Shown here: one piece after another, positions 47,364 through 56,721 of the stretch | How positions within the stretch are numbered: position 1 is the stretch's first letter | Layout of the letters: every line of letters begins with the position of its first letter | Origin: CBDDDW01 sp965226805 | GTDB lineage: Bacteria; Chloroflexota; Dehalococcoidia; Lucifugimonadales; JAGWBF01 | Direction of reading: 5' to 3' | DNA: 64,000 bases | NCBI GenBank assembly: GCA_965226805.1 | Contig: CBDDDW010000019.1 | Coordinates: 40,240 to 104,239, forward strand | The notes under the pieces: generated by a model | The model's database searches: none | What the model saw: the letters and a program-made list of their open reading frames with translations, nothing else | What the model was told of the DNA's origin: nothing | Translations under genes and position numbers: made by a program

Positions 47364-47879
47364 CTACGCAACCTCCTGCGGCTGGGCCGCCACCCCCGCC
47401 TTGGTCAACGTGTACTGGTCGGGAAAGCCCTGGACAAAGGCCACAAAGGACTCCTTACTTTGGTGGTGCATCGACAAGCCTTGATACGGCTGCCCACGCC
47501 AATATGGAGGTACAAATTCCGTTTTCACGCCCGATACCACACATTCGGCCTCCACACCCACAAAGTCGGTGGGCCCTTGGCCTACGGCGATAATCTCCCA
47601 ACGTCCAGAGTCTTCTTCCCCGGTGTCCTCGGCCTTGCTCTTCCAGTTCTGCGAGCCGCCGTAAGGATGGAACCGGCCTTCATCATCCTGACGATCAGGA
47701 GGGTGAATCGATTTCAAGGCATCGATCAGGATCGGTATGACGTCCTCGATGGGTTCGAAACCGGCCAATCCGGCCACATCGGTCAAGTAAAGAACGTAAC
47801 CTTTCGTGGCGGCAGAAGAAGGCCGACCCACCTGACTTCTTTTAGTGTGTGACTTCTCTGATGCGGGCAAGTCCGTCAC
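47364..47879 (-). CDS. Hypothetical protein at the head of the replicon operon
   Basis: 171 residues, GTG start at 47879. The middle is ordinary alpha/beta sequence (GYVLYLTDVAGLAGFEPIED, VIPILIDALKSIHPPDRQ, WEIIAVGQGPTDFVGVEAEC, GFPDQYTLTKAG). No family recognised. Its TAG is immediately followed by the ATG of the next gene, so it is the first cistron of the minus-strand operon that includes primase-helicase and ParB-methyltransferase. A phage-type accessory role is likely from context only. Confidence 0.55.
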   Translation of the reverse strand: MTDLPASEKSHTKRSQVGRPSSAATKGYVLYLTDVAGLAGFEPIEDVIPILIDALKSIHPPDRQDDEGRFHPYGGSQNWKSKAEDTGEEDSGRWEIIAVGQGPTDFVGVEAECVVSGVKTEFVPPYWRGQPYQGLSMHHQSKESFVAFVQGFPDQYTLTKAGVAAQPQEVA

Positions 47880-48228
47880 CTTCCATAAGGAAGGCGACGC
47901 CCGAAGTGTTAAGCGGCTAAGCAGCCCAAGCTACTGTGTAAGCAGCCCAGGAGCGGGGTACACGATGGGGGATGATAACAGGAGACGTTTGGAGTTGAGG
48001 GATATGGAGCCTACTCCACCTCCCCGTCCAGAGCACGACATTACCGATCTCAGGGGCGGAGTCCAGTGTTCCAGCCAGACTTAGAGGTGTGTTGTCACCT
48101 TAGGGCGATTGCTAGACTGCGCTCATAATACCAGCAGGTTTGGTCCGTCACCAGCTCCTCACGCGGCAGGTCTCACAGGCATGTGTGCCCGTTGGGCAAT
48201 CAGCCAAAGTAACCCTCCTGAGTGTGCA
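47880..48228. other. Probable promoter region of the replicon operon
   Basis: 349 bp without a recognised gene, between the operon's first gene (minus strand) and the IS3-like left half. No convincing -10/-35 pair was found by eye. Confidence 0.35.
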
Positions 48229-48929
48229 GGGTGTCAGCGCAATTGGACACTATTGAGGCCTAGAAAACCGAAGAGGTTGGGGGTGGTAGAGGCTCCTTCA
48301 GAGGGGTAGATTAACCCTAAGTGAAAGGAGTCATTGATGACCCAGGTAGAGGATCAGGCCAGCCAAGCTGAGGAGCGAAGCCAGGAGACACGAAGCTTCG
48401 TGCGTCAGGTCCGTGCAGCGACCCGCCGTAAGTATACCCCTGAAGAGAAGATCCGCATCGTCTTGGAGGGGTTCAGACGGGAGACTACCGTTAATGACCT
48501 GTGCCGACGGGAAGGAATCAAACCCCACTTCTACTACGCCTGGACGAAGGGGTTCATGGAAGCTGGGAAGGAGAGGTTGACTCGGGACAGTGTGCGTGAT
48601 GCGACCCGGCAAGAGATAGAGCAGCTCAAGCGGGAGAACAGAGAACTGAAGCAGCTGGTGGGTGAGTTGTCCCTGGAGTTGCACCGCTTCAAAAAAACAG
48701 CTCTGCCGCCCCTACACGGCAACGGCACCGTCGCATGAGCGTAGTGGAACAATCGAAGGTCGTGGCTGAGGTGGAGCGACATGGTAGAGGGAAGAACAGG
48801 CGACTCAGGGAGCTTGGCATTTCCAGGAGCACGTATTATTGGTGGAGGTGGAGGCACCGGCAGGGTAGTTGGGAGGGTACGGAAGGAACTGAGAGGCCCT
48901 GGAATCGCCTGCGTCCAGAAGAGGAGGCA
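48229..48929 (+). mobile_element. IS3-like element, left half (copy 4)
   Basis: Contains the left terminus GGGTGTCAGCGC, all of orfA and the first 67 or so codons of orfB. The match to copy 1 ends at GAGGCA (48924-48929), beyond which a different gene continues. It is the reciprocal partner of the junction at 41124-41129. Confidence 0.88.
48337..48738 (+). CDS. IS3-like transposase OrfA (copy 4)
   Basis: 133 residues, differing from the copy 1 OrfA at two visible positions (Ser to Phe in KPHFYY, Asp to Gly in LHGNGT). HTH and zipper regions are intact, but its OrfB partner is cut, so this copy encodes only the DNA-binding half. Confidence 0.88.
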   Translation: MTQVEDQASQAEERSQETRSFVRQVRAATRRKYTPEEKIRIVLEGFRRETTVNDLCRREGIKPHFYYAWTKGFMEAGKERLTRDSVRDATRQEIEQLKRENRELKQLVGELSLELHRFKKTALPPLHGNGTVA

Positions 48930-49970
48930 ATAGTGGAAGCCCTCAAGTGCCTGATCCCGGCTGGCCTTGTCGTGGACCTGCCTACCGTGCCCCACCAGTT
49001 CCTGAGAGAGGCGCCATTGGTTGACGGCGACTGGATCGACAACTACATGGTGGAGTTGGCCGAGTGGGGCGCGAGAATAAGGGAGAGGGAATTCCTGCTG
49101 GAGGAACCCGAAGACAACCACCCTATGGCCTGGCACGGGATTATCGACCCGAAGGATGGGTCCGAAGTCGACGCTGCGGTAGCGATAAAACTATGGCAAC
49201 AGACCAGGAAACACTTGGCTGGATTTCCCGGCCGCACCAGGGTAATAGACGAGCGGCAATACCTGAGCTTCGCCGACTATCTGAAGTGGCGGGGTCGTCG
49301 TGCCAAAGGAGACTTGAAGTCCGCCATGCGCACGGGCCTGGTGGTGTCCACATGGAACCAGTGGGTTGAGGAGCATGGCTGCGAAGGTGCGGCATTCTTG
49401 GCCGGAACGGAAGTGGCAAAGCTCAGTTGCTACCTTGATGGCTATCGATACCGCGTCTGTCAGGATGCCGGGGAGTTGGCGGAAGAAGTAAGCCGGCGTG
49501 AGTCGTTGCTAGAATCTGTAAAGGTTTGGGAACCAGACAGCAGTAATGATGAGCGATTCCGTCAGCGGGTTGAACACTGGAAGATATCGGCCCTAGGCTT
49601 TCTTCCGGAGATATACATTCTGAGCCGAGCAATTAACTCAATCAGCCAACGGTACTTTGAAGGGCAGGACCCTCTGTTCTCCGAAGTGTCTGATGGGTTT
49701 GGTCAACTGTTGGCCTTGGTGGAGAAATTAGTCCATATTTACAACGAGGCCTTGGCGGGGGACATTGAACGCTCGGAAAGGCTGTTAATGGAGACGGGAG
49801 ACGGGCAAGATGAATCTCCACTCACGATAGACCTGGCTGGATTGGTTGAGACCGTCCAAGGGTCTGCCAGAGAGCAGGTTGCCTTCTTGGTGGACATGGC
49901 AAAAGCCGACGCGCTGGATCTACTTGGCGAGACCCGTCAAGCGTTCGAGTTGGTAGACCGTCACGTTTGA
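48735..49970 (+). pseudogene. Chimeric ORF: transposase N-terminus fused to the C-terminal half of an unknown gene
   Basis: A 411-codon frame. The first 65 or so codons are IS3-like OrfB up to EEEA. From 48930 on (IVEALKCLIPAGLVVDLP...) it encodes 346 residues of an unknown protein with segments such as PMAWHGIIDPKDGSEVDAAV, ERQYLSFADYLKWRGRRAKG, WKISALGFLPEIYILSRAIN and REQVAFLVDMAKADALDLLG. This is the missing C-terminal half of the gene that begins at 41873 on the other strand. Helical content is high and no family was recognised. Confidence 0.72.
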
Positions 49971-50402
49971 ACTTCAGACACTATGCGCGAATAGTGTGTG
50001 TGGCCCCTGGCTTTTTGTCGGCTGGGAAGTGGCGCCCAAGTTTCTCTTGGGATAAGATTGTCACCACCCGACTGTATGTCGTAATCGAGTCTGCCTGGAC
50101 AATGACCTCTGCCAATGTCAACTCAATGCTACGATTGTGTTGCGACGTTGAAGAACCTGGGAACTGTCGGTTCAGCTGACGCTCTGAGGGAGTTCGAGTC
50201 CCTCGCTGTGGGCCTAAGTGGATAGTAGGTGGAACCATCTTCGAGATGTGGCTGGGGGCGTTGTGATCCTTGGCACAGCGATCCTTGCGGGGAGTTCGAG
50301 TCTCTGACGGTGGGGCTCAGGGGGCTTTTGATGTGTCCAGACCAAGACATGCCCGGCTAATGGACGAAAACGAGAGGCTCATTATGGCGGGATGTCAGCG
50401 TT
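49971..50402. other. Intergenic stretch with diverged repeat units
   Basis: No gene recognised. Contains two related units (about 50160-50215 and 50228-50325), each with GGGAGTTCGAGTC followed by a GTGGGG/C-rich stretch. The second also matches, with roughly three quarters identity by eye, a minus-strand segment at about 61190-61280. Confidence 0.5.
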
Positions 50403-51548
50403 TCAGGTTGCACGTATTTTGCTTTGAACGAGAACATCAAGAATTCGGCCAGTTGATGGTCGCGACGGGGTGGTGAGGCTCGGGAGGTTTTGCAGGTCTG
50501 CATCTGAGTTAGCCACCAAGAATTGTTTTGACTCCCACGCTACCAGGGCATTTAGTTCCTGAACGATGTCAAAAGAGATGCTCCCTGAACGTAATCTGTA
50601 GGTTTTGGGCGCCAGCACGCAGGATAGTTGGGGAGACAGCGGATAGTAAAAGGCGAGTTCTTTAGTTTCGCTGCCATCTCCGGTACCCAAGAGGTTAACT
50701 ACCGGTTGGTCTGCCGTAATAAACCCAAGGTCACATCCATTCTCCTCGAAGACAATGTCAAATTCCTTTCTATCTACAAAAAGACTAGTCGTGTGTCTGC
50801 CAAATGGGTTTACAATACGTCAGCGCTCGACGTGGCCCCCCGGTCTGCCTCCTCTCCCTATGGGAGAGGATTGAGGTGAGGGTGAGACCGGGGTTCGCGG
50901 GGAGGACCTCCTCATATCAGCATTGTAATGCTATATACGAGACACTAGACTAGCTCCCACATTCTCGGCACCTATGTAGCTGATTATATTCCTGAGTCGA
51001 TCAAAAGCGTGATCAGGAAACTCTTCAACCAGGGCTTCTCCAATCGCTTCGCGACCAGGTTCGGTACGGAAATACTGATGGGCAATGAAGTGGAAAAACA
51101 TTATCGACTCTTCATAACTATTCAGGAAGTCAGTCCGCTTTTCGCGCAACGCTGCGAGGATGGGCAAGGCGCATTCTTCTGTTTTGGAATGCAACATTTC
51201 TTCTGCATCAATGACAAGTCCTTCAATAAACCTTCTATCCTGGTCTGCTGCTCCACCATTGTTTTGAATTAGTTCGTTTGCCTGAGAGATACGCGCCCAA
51301 GTAGCAACGAGTTTTCGGTGAGAGGCCCTTAACGCTGCGTGGCCGGTCTGTTCAATGAAAAGTTCGAGAAAGCGCACATCAGTTTGTGTAATTACGGGCA
51401 ACTTATAAGTATGCCGGGCTACCATTACGTTCACAGGGTTGGATGGGGGAAGTATCTCCCCGTCTCTTGAGAAATGTACAAAACCGCGTTGGTCTTGCCA
51501 TGCTTCAAGATAATGGCGCCATACTGTGTGCTGTCTGTCAGTGGGCAT
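50403..51548 (-). pseudogene. DUF4238 protein split by a 163-bp miniature element
   Basis: N-terminal part (from ATG 51548, after GAGGAGA): RQHTVWRHYLEAWQDQRGFV and VMVARHTYKLPVI. C-terminal part: GFITADQPVVNLLG, AFYYPLSPQLSCVLAP and VQELNALVAWESKQFLVANS. Both match the layout of DUF4238, a family often seen in defence contexts. The miniature element at 50788-50950 sits between them. Deleting it and one TA gives a continuous 981-bp frame (326 residues) with VGASLFVDRKEF across the junction. Function of the family is unknown; the gene is inactivated here. Confidence 0.8.
50788..50950 (+). mobile_element. 163-bp MITE with IS630-type ends, copy 1
   Basis: Flanked by TA (50786-50787 and 50951-50952). 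The right end, inverted, reads GTCTAGTGTCTCGTATATAG and matches the IS630 terminus at 21772. The left end is GTCGTGTGTCTGCC. It carries an internal P2 palindrome. Copy 2 at 63098-63260 is identical over its whole length but inverted. Confidence 0.9.
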
Positions 51549-51572
51549 TTTCGGTTCTCCTCTTCACCAGTG

Positions 51573-51761
51573 ATGATTGCCAAGAACGTCCATTCCGTAG
51601 CTGTCGGATCTAGGTATCTGCAACAGATAAGAAACGACACTGCCAAACCGGGCGTCTATGCCTACCGGGGTCAGTCTAGGGCAGAGTGGCCCTTGCATTC
51701 GGCAGCTACTCGCCATCTGACTAAGAGACTGGGGAACAATGCCTTGACTGCCACAGGCTGA
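51573..51761 (+). pseudogene. FRG-domain protein fragment
   Basis: About 62 codons from an ATG divergent to the DUF4238 gene: RYLQQIRNDTAKPGVYAYRG, QSRAEWPLHSAATRHL. This is the N-terminal signature of the FRG domain (Y-R-G-Q-x3-W-x-L), common in phage-defence proteins. The frame stops at 51761 without the rest of the domain. The following 135 bp up to the YgjP-like gene hold no recognised gene. Confidence 0.6.
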
Positions 51762-51897
51762 AGGCTGTCCTGGTGGGTGCGGGAGGCTTTGGAGCGGGAG
51801 CTACAGTCGGGTGCAGGCTCGGCTGCGGCCCAGCAACGGAAGCGCAACGACTCCCTGGAGGGTCGCATTGAGGGTGGGAAGGGAAGCTCCGAAGCGG

Positions 51898-52629
51898 TCA
51901 CAGGGGAAGCGTCCGCCCTGCCTCCCACAGGAGTCGGCGACGCTGCTGCGCATCCGGCATCGCCTTGGCCACTAGGCCCCAGAAGTCCGTCGAGTGGTTC
52001 TGATGGGTCAGGTGCGCCAACTCGTGGACGACGACGTATTCGATGAGGGCCTGCTCCAGCATCAAGGTGCGCCAGTTGAAGCGCAGTGTACCGTCGGGTG
52101 CGCAGCTCCCCCAGCGTTGGCGCTGGTCGCGGACGAGTATCTGCGACTTTTCTCCGCGACCGAGCCGGGGCCACCAGCGGTCAACAGCATTCGGCAGCCG
52201 CTCGGCAGCCCGGTCCCGATACCATCCGACGACTGCACGGCGAATCGGCTCGTAGCGTTCGAGGCCGCTCAGGGTCTTCGGTACTGTGACTCGGAAGCGC
52301 CAGTGGTCGAAGCGTACCATAGGCGAACGTATGTCCGCGGTATCGACGATCATGCTGACGTTGCGTCCCAAGTACGGCAGGGTCTCGCCGCTGACGAAGC
52401 GCTTCGGCGCGGCTTCCAGCATCTCCCCAGACGCATGGCTGAGGATCCAGGGCGCCCGCTTGCGAACGATGGCTCGCAGCTCGCTGTCCGGCGTCGTCAT
52501 GGGAGCGGCAACCTGCACACCGCCGCCGTCCGTCGTGATCTGGACCGTCTTCTTACGCCTCTCGCTTCGACGGACCTCGTAGTCGATGGTCGTGTTGCCG
52601 AAGCGGATACGACCCCGTTCGTTCACCAC
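51898..52629 (-). CDS. YgjP/DUF45-type zinc metalloprotease-like protein
   Basis: 243 residues with the RWGSC motif (RQRWGSCAPDGTLRFNW) and the zinc site HELAH (VVVHELAHLTHQNHSTDFW). The N-terminal beta-rich half (IDYEVRRSERRKKTVQIT...) is typical of the family. It overlaps the end of hsdR by 7 bp and is the last gene of the restriction-modification operon. YgjP-like proteins frequently adjoin type I systems, but their role there is unknown. Confidence 0.88.
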   Translation of the reverse strand: MVNERGRIRFGNTTIDYEVRRSERRKKTVQITTDGGGVQVAAPMTTPDSELRAIVRKRAPWILSHASGEMLEAAPKRFVSGETLPYLGRNVSMIVDTADIRSPMVRFDHWRFRVTVPKTLSGLERYEPIRRAVVGWYRDRAAERLPNAVDRWWPRLGRGEKSQILVRDQRQRWGSCAPDGTLRFNWRTLMLEQALIEYVVVHELAHLTHQNHSTDFWGLVAKAMPDAQQRRRLLWEAGRTLPL

Positions 52630-55600
52630 CCACTCCTCCGACGGGCCAACTCAACGATCCGATTCGCCAGATCCTCCAATCGATCCTCGGTGTAGTCGTC
52701 CGTGGGCCTGAGCTCCCGCTTGATGTCGCGGCGCATCTCCCGCAGGACCTCCAAATTCGACTGCCAGTCGATAACGGCGTTGTGGTGGTTGACCACGGAC
52801 TCGACCCTCCGTGCGACGTTCTTCGTCTCTTCGTCGAAGTGCGCCCGGTACGGAGTCTGCTCCTCGCCTATGGCCGAGTCGGTAGCTGGCTCATCTGAGA
52901 GGCCGTCGAGCAGTTCGTAGATGGCGAAGGACACCGGAGACAGGCCGTGCTCGGCGGCAATGTCAGCTTCGCTCTGGGCGTGATGCCGTAGCAGAGCAAG
53001 GCGGCGGCATGCTTCCGCCGAGTCTATCAGCCGGTTCCGAAGGTCTTCGATGATGCGTGCAAGCTGCGCCGAGAGTTTCTCGAAGAACACGGGGTTGTCG
53101 GCCAAGCGGTCATGTATCTGAGCCCGGATCGCGTGCTCCATGATCGAGGCCCGTGCCTCGTCGTGCGGCAGCGCGGCGATCTTCTGCTCGAAGTCACCGT
53201 CGAGTATGGATACCGGCTTCATCAATTCGCGGACATTGGCGCTGATGCGCTCGTCCACCAGCCTCTTCACCTTCGCCCCGATCTCGGTCCAGTCCGCGTC
53301 GGCGTCCTCGCGAAGGAACTGAGCCCGGACGTAGGCCCGTATCTCCGTAAGCCGAGCGAGCCGGTCTGTGTAGTCCAGTGCTCGCGGGTCGGGCAGGAAG
53401 CGGTCCATGAGGAGGGAGAACCGGCGGTAGTCCGCGTTGAACCGCTCGAACAGATCGGCCTTGAAGTTGCCCTCGGTCGAGGCGTCGGGAGCGAAGACGC
53501 TGACGCACGCCCAGGTGTCACTCAGGTCGCGGCTCTTGAAGTGGGACTCCGCCTGGACGGCGGCCGCCTCGATGACCGGTGCCGGGTCCTCGTCCATCTC
53601 GCGCATCGTGTCCTGCACGTCCGGCCAATCGAACGTCGAGAGCGCATCCTCCAGGTCTCGCGAGACGCCGTGGTAGTCGATGACCAGGCCGTGGGTCTTG
53701 TCGGTGGGCACCCCGTCCTGCTCATGGGAGAAGCGCCGGTTCACCCGGGCGATAGCCTGGAGCAGCCCGTGTTCCCTCAGCGCCCGGTCCAGGTACAGCG
53801 CCTGCTCCACCGGCGCGTCGAAGCCAGTAAGCAGCATGTCTACCACGACGAGCACCTCCGGCTCCCCCTCCGGATCGACGAAGGCGTTGACGACCTGCTC
53901 CTGGTCGAGCTCGCGGGCCACCTTGAACTCCGGACCATCGTTGGGGGCAGCGGTGATGACGGGATAGGCGCGCAGGCCGAAGCTGTTCAGGCGTTCCGCG
54001 TACCGCAGGGCGGCGGCCCGGCTCGGCGCGACGATCTGCGCCTTGAACCCGTTGGGCCGCACCTTCCCCTTGAAGTGCTCGGCGATGTCCAGGGCGATCA
54101 TCTCGATGCGCCGCTCCGCCTCGGCGACCGTCTCCTTGTTGGCGTAGCGGCGGCGAATCTGGGCCTGGACCGCGGGCGGCTCGTCACCAAACATGGCCTC
54201 GTACAGCCTGTCCAGGGTCTCCGGCCCCTCGACGGCGAGCTCGGGCAGCCGCGCCTCGTACCAGATGGACACAGTTGCGCCGTCGGCCACTGACTGCGGA
54301 ATGGTGTAGGTGTCGATGAGGGGACCGAAGCGCCCTATGGTGCTGCGCTTGAAGTCCTTTTCTATCGGCGTGCCGGTGAAGCCCACCATCACCGCGTTGG
54401 GCAGGGCTTTGGACATGCGCCCGCCGAGAATGCCGTACTGCGTGCGGTGGGCCTCGTCCACCATGACGATGACGTTCTCCGAGGCGTTGAGCACGTCAAG
54501 CTCGCCCTCAGGGGCCGTCAACGCCTCCGCGAACTTCTGGATGGTCGTCATCACCGTACGGCTGCCGCCTTCCTTTAGGACGCCCTGCAAGTCGAGAGGG
54601 TCGCGTTGATCTGGCCTTTGCATCCGGCGGCGCGCTCGGCGTTCGGGCGGCTCAGGGCGCGACCGGTCCATCCTCTCCGGGGCCGGGAAGCCGCAGCGCT
54701 CAAAGGTGCCGGCGATCTGCCGGTCCAGCTGCCTGCGGTCGGTGACCACGACGATGGTAGGATTGCCTAAGCGGGGCTCGCGGCGCAGCTTGGTCGCCAG
54801 CCACAGCATCGTCAGCGACTTGCCCGATCCCTGCGTGTGCCAGACAACGCCTCCCCGCTCCTCCGGCTTGCGGCCCGATAGGAGGCGGTCCAGCGCCGCA
54901 CGGACGGCTCGGTACTGCTGGTAACGGGGCAGCTTCTTCACCAGCCGCCCCCGCTCCGGCTCGTAGACCACGTAGTCGCGGAGAATGTCCAGCAGGGTCG
55001 CCGGGGACAGTAGGCCCACGATGAGCTGCGCCTGCCCCTGCGGCTCGACACGGAAGCGCCCCTGAACCTCATCCTCGGTGTACGGCAGCACCGACTTCCA
55101 CTCGAAGTAGGCGTTCTCCGGAGCGCCGAGGGTGGCGTAGGCTGCGGCTGCCCCGCAGTGGGCCACGCACAGCAAGTTGTAGTGGAACAGCTCCGGCGCG
55201 CCGCTGCCGTGCCACTCCGGTCCCGCCTGCTGGTAGCGACGAAGCTGGCGTACCGCCTGCGATCTCCATACGTCGAGCAGTGACGGAGACTTGGCCTCCA
55301 TCACCACTAGGGGGACGCCGTTGACGAACAGCACAAGATCGGGGATGACCATGCGCTCGTCGTCGTCAGGGCCGCCTCGCTCGTTGCCTCGCCGTACTCG
55401 GAACTGCGTTGTGACGACGAACTCGTTGAGGCCGCCCTCCGGGTGGTCGAAGTCGAAGAAGCGGACGGTGCGAGAGTCCCTGCCCCTCGGCCCGTCCACG
55501 GTCAGGGGCATACCGTAGGTCAGGTACTCGTGGATCGCCTGGTTGCGGGCCATGCCCGTGGAGTCGACGTGCTCCAGCTCAAAGATGGCTCGCTCCGCCT

Positions 55601-55799
55601 GCTCCTCCGTCATCCATTCGTTAAGCCGCATCAGCGCGGCCCGCAGCCGTCCCTTCAGCAGGACCTCCCGCTCATCGGAACGCTCCGCCGCCAGCGCCTC
55701 GCGGGGCACATAGGTCCACCCCAGCCGCTCTAGCAGTTGGCGGGCTGGGTCCTCGGCGTGGTTGAACTCGTTGAGTCTATTTGGAATTAGCGTACTCAT
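52623..55799 (-). CDS. hsdR: Type I restriction enzyme R subunit
   Basis: Motor and nuclease subunit of 1058 residues. The nuclease domain has PD...ExK (IPDLVLF about residue 156; VMEAKSP about 170). The SF2 translocase shows Walker A (HTQGSGKSLT), DEAH (VMVDEAHRTQYG), GFTGTP, and motif VI-like LQAIARVNRRF. A C-terminal helical domain (DUF3387-like) interacts with the methylase complex. ATG at 55799 overlaps the end of the DUF3644 gene by about 23 bp. Restriction occurs at unmethylated sites after long-range translocation. The frame is intact. Confidence 0.93.
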   Translation of the reverse strand: MSTLIPNRLNEFNHAEDPARQLLERLGWTYVPREALAAERSDEREVLLKGRLRAALMRLNEWMTEEQAERAIFELEHVDSTGMARNQAIHEYLTYGMPLTVDGPRGRDSRTVRFFDFDHPEGGLNEFVVTTQFRVRRGNERGGPDDDERMVIPDLVLFVNGVPLVVMEAKSPSLLDVWRSQAVRQLRRYQQAGPEWHGSGAPELFHYNLLCVAHCGAAAAYATLGAPENAYFEWKSVLPYTEDEVQGRFRVEPQGQAQLIVGLLSPATLLDILRDYVVYEPERGRLVKKLPRYQQYRAVRAALDRLLSGRKPEERGGVVWHTQGSGKSLTMLWLATKLRREPRLGNPTIVVVTDRRQLDRQIAGTFERCGFPAPERMDRSRPEPPERRARRRMQRPDQRDPLDLQGVLKEGGSRTVMTTIQKFAEALTAPEGELDVLNASENVIVMVDEAHRTQYGILGGRMSKALPNAVMVGFTGTPIEKDFKRSTIGRFGPLIDTYTIPQSVADGATVSIWYEARLPELAVEGPETLDRLYEAMFGDEPPAVQAQIRRRYANKETVAEAERRIEMIALDIAEHFKGKVRPNGFKAQIVAPSRAAALRYAERLNSFGLRAYPVITAAPNDGPEFKVARELDQEQVVNAFVDPEGEPEVLVVVDMLLTGFDAPVEQALYLDRALREHGLLQAIARVNRRFSHEQDGVPTDKTHGLVIDYHGVSRDLEDALSTFDWPDVQDTMREMDEDPAPVIEAAAVQAESHFKSRDLSDTWACVSVFAPDASTEGNFKADLFERFNADYRRFSLLMDRFLPDPRALDYTDRLARLTEIRAYVRAQFLREDADADWTEIGAKVKRLVDERISANVRELMKPVSILDGDFEQKIAALPHDEARASIMEHAIRAQIHDRLADNPVFFEKLSAQLARIIEDLRNRLIDSAEACRRLALLRHHAQSEADIAAEHGLSPVSFAIYELLDGLSDEPATDSAIGEEQTPYRAHFDEETKNVARRVESVVNHHNAVIDWQSNLEVLREMRRDIKRELRPTDDYTEDRLEDLANRIVELARRRSGW

Positions 55800-56691
55800 T
55801 GTCAAGCTTAGCCAGAGTTTGTTTCAAATTGTAGAATCTCTTTTTGCTGCTTTTCTCGGCCGTTGGGTCAAGTTTCCGTTCGTAAGTACACGTCGGGTCC
55901 TGATGGACATTTTTCATTGCTGAGTGAAACTGTTTGTTTTGCTTGAAATCGGGGTAGCGGCTCCTGCATTTATCAACTAATTCATTGTAGGAAGTGGGGA
56001 ATGTCTTCAGGGCCTCATCATCGCTTATCGAGACTTTAGGAACATTTGGGTCACTTGTTAAGCCGATATTGCCCCCACCAGATAAGCCGCGATTTAACTC
56101 CACCCGTATTTGCATTACTATCGCGTAACCAGAATCGGACGAATCGTTGGAGCTTACAAGGTCTGAGAGTTCCTTCAACAGCTGTCTCTGACGTACCGGG
56201 TACTTGGAAACAACGGTTTGTGCAGTGCCGACAAACCCAAGAGGTAGAAGATACGGCGCGTCAATTGAATCTTGGAACCAATCCGCATAGGCTTTGGCAA
56301 AATTCTGAACGCCTGCGGTACTGAATTCGAGTATGGACTGCTTCAGTTCTGGAACCAACACTCCTAAATGCGCCGCCTGATTCCTGACCTTGATGAGTCC
56401 ATTGATATTGCTCTTCACCTCTTCAGGCAGACCGCTTTGGTTCATTGCCCCTCTTATTTCAATTGTTAAGATCTCCCCATCGGAATTGCGTTCATACCGG
56501 CGTGAATCGCGCCTTCGCCGGTAAATTGCCTTAATTTCCCCTTTGCTTTGCTGGATAATGCGCGCTTTGGTTAGAATCTCCCAAGCATTGACGAGAAGAA
56601 AAGCGACAGTCTGCTCCCTATATTCGGCTCGAGGTTTGTTATAAAGTTCGACGGCTGCAAGCAGTGCTTCACGAGCGCAACGAGCCATCAC
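55777..56691 (-). CDS. DUF3644 protein, HEPN-like
   Basis: 304 residues inserted between hsdS and hsdR. The N-terminal helical domain (REALLAAVELYNKPRAEYRE, FLLVNAWEILTKARII) fits DUF3644. The segment IKVRNQAAHLG contains Arg-x4-His, the motif of HEPN ribonucleases. This supports a possible RNase toxin that could act as a second defence layer if restriction fails, but catalytic activity is inferred from one short motif. Base composition is clearly more AT-rich than the flanking hsd genes, which suggests a separate origin. The end overlaps hsdR. Confidence 0.75.
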   Translation of the reverse strand: MMARCAREALLAAVELYNKPRAEYREQTVAFLLVNAWEILTKARIIQQSKGEIKAIYRRRRDSRRYERNSDGEILTIEIRGAMNQSGLPEEVKSNINGLIKVRNQAAHLGVLVPELKQSILEFSTAGVQNFAKAYADWFQDSIDAPYLLPLGFVGTAQTVVSKYPVRQRQLLKELSDLVSSNDSSDSGYAIVMQIRVELNRGLSGGGNIGLTSDPNVPKVSISDDEALKTFPTSYNELVDKCRSRYPDFKQNKQFHSAMKNVHQDPTCTYERKLDPTAEKSSKKRFYNLKQTLAKLDNEYANSK

Positions 56692-56721
56692 AATATCGCG
56701 CCTTGGCCTAGCTATTTGCTA

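Noticed and set aside
50175..50315. Possible tRNA genes (GGGAGTTCGAGTC, resembling a T-arm, twice)
   Set aside because: No matching acceptor stem or anticodon arm could be folded upstream, and the T-stem has a mismatch in both units.
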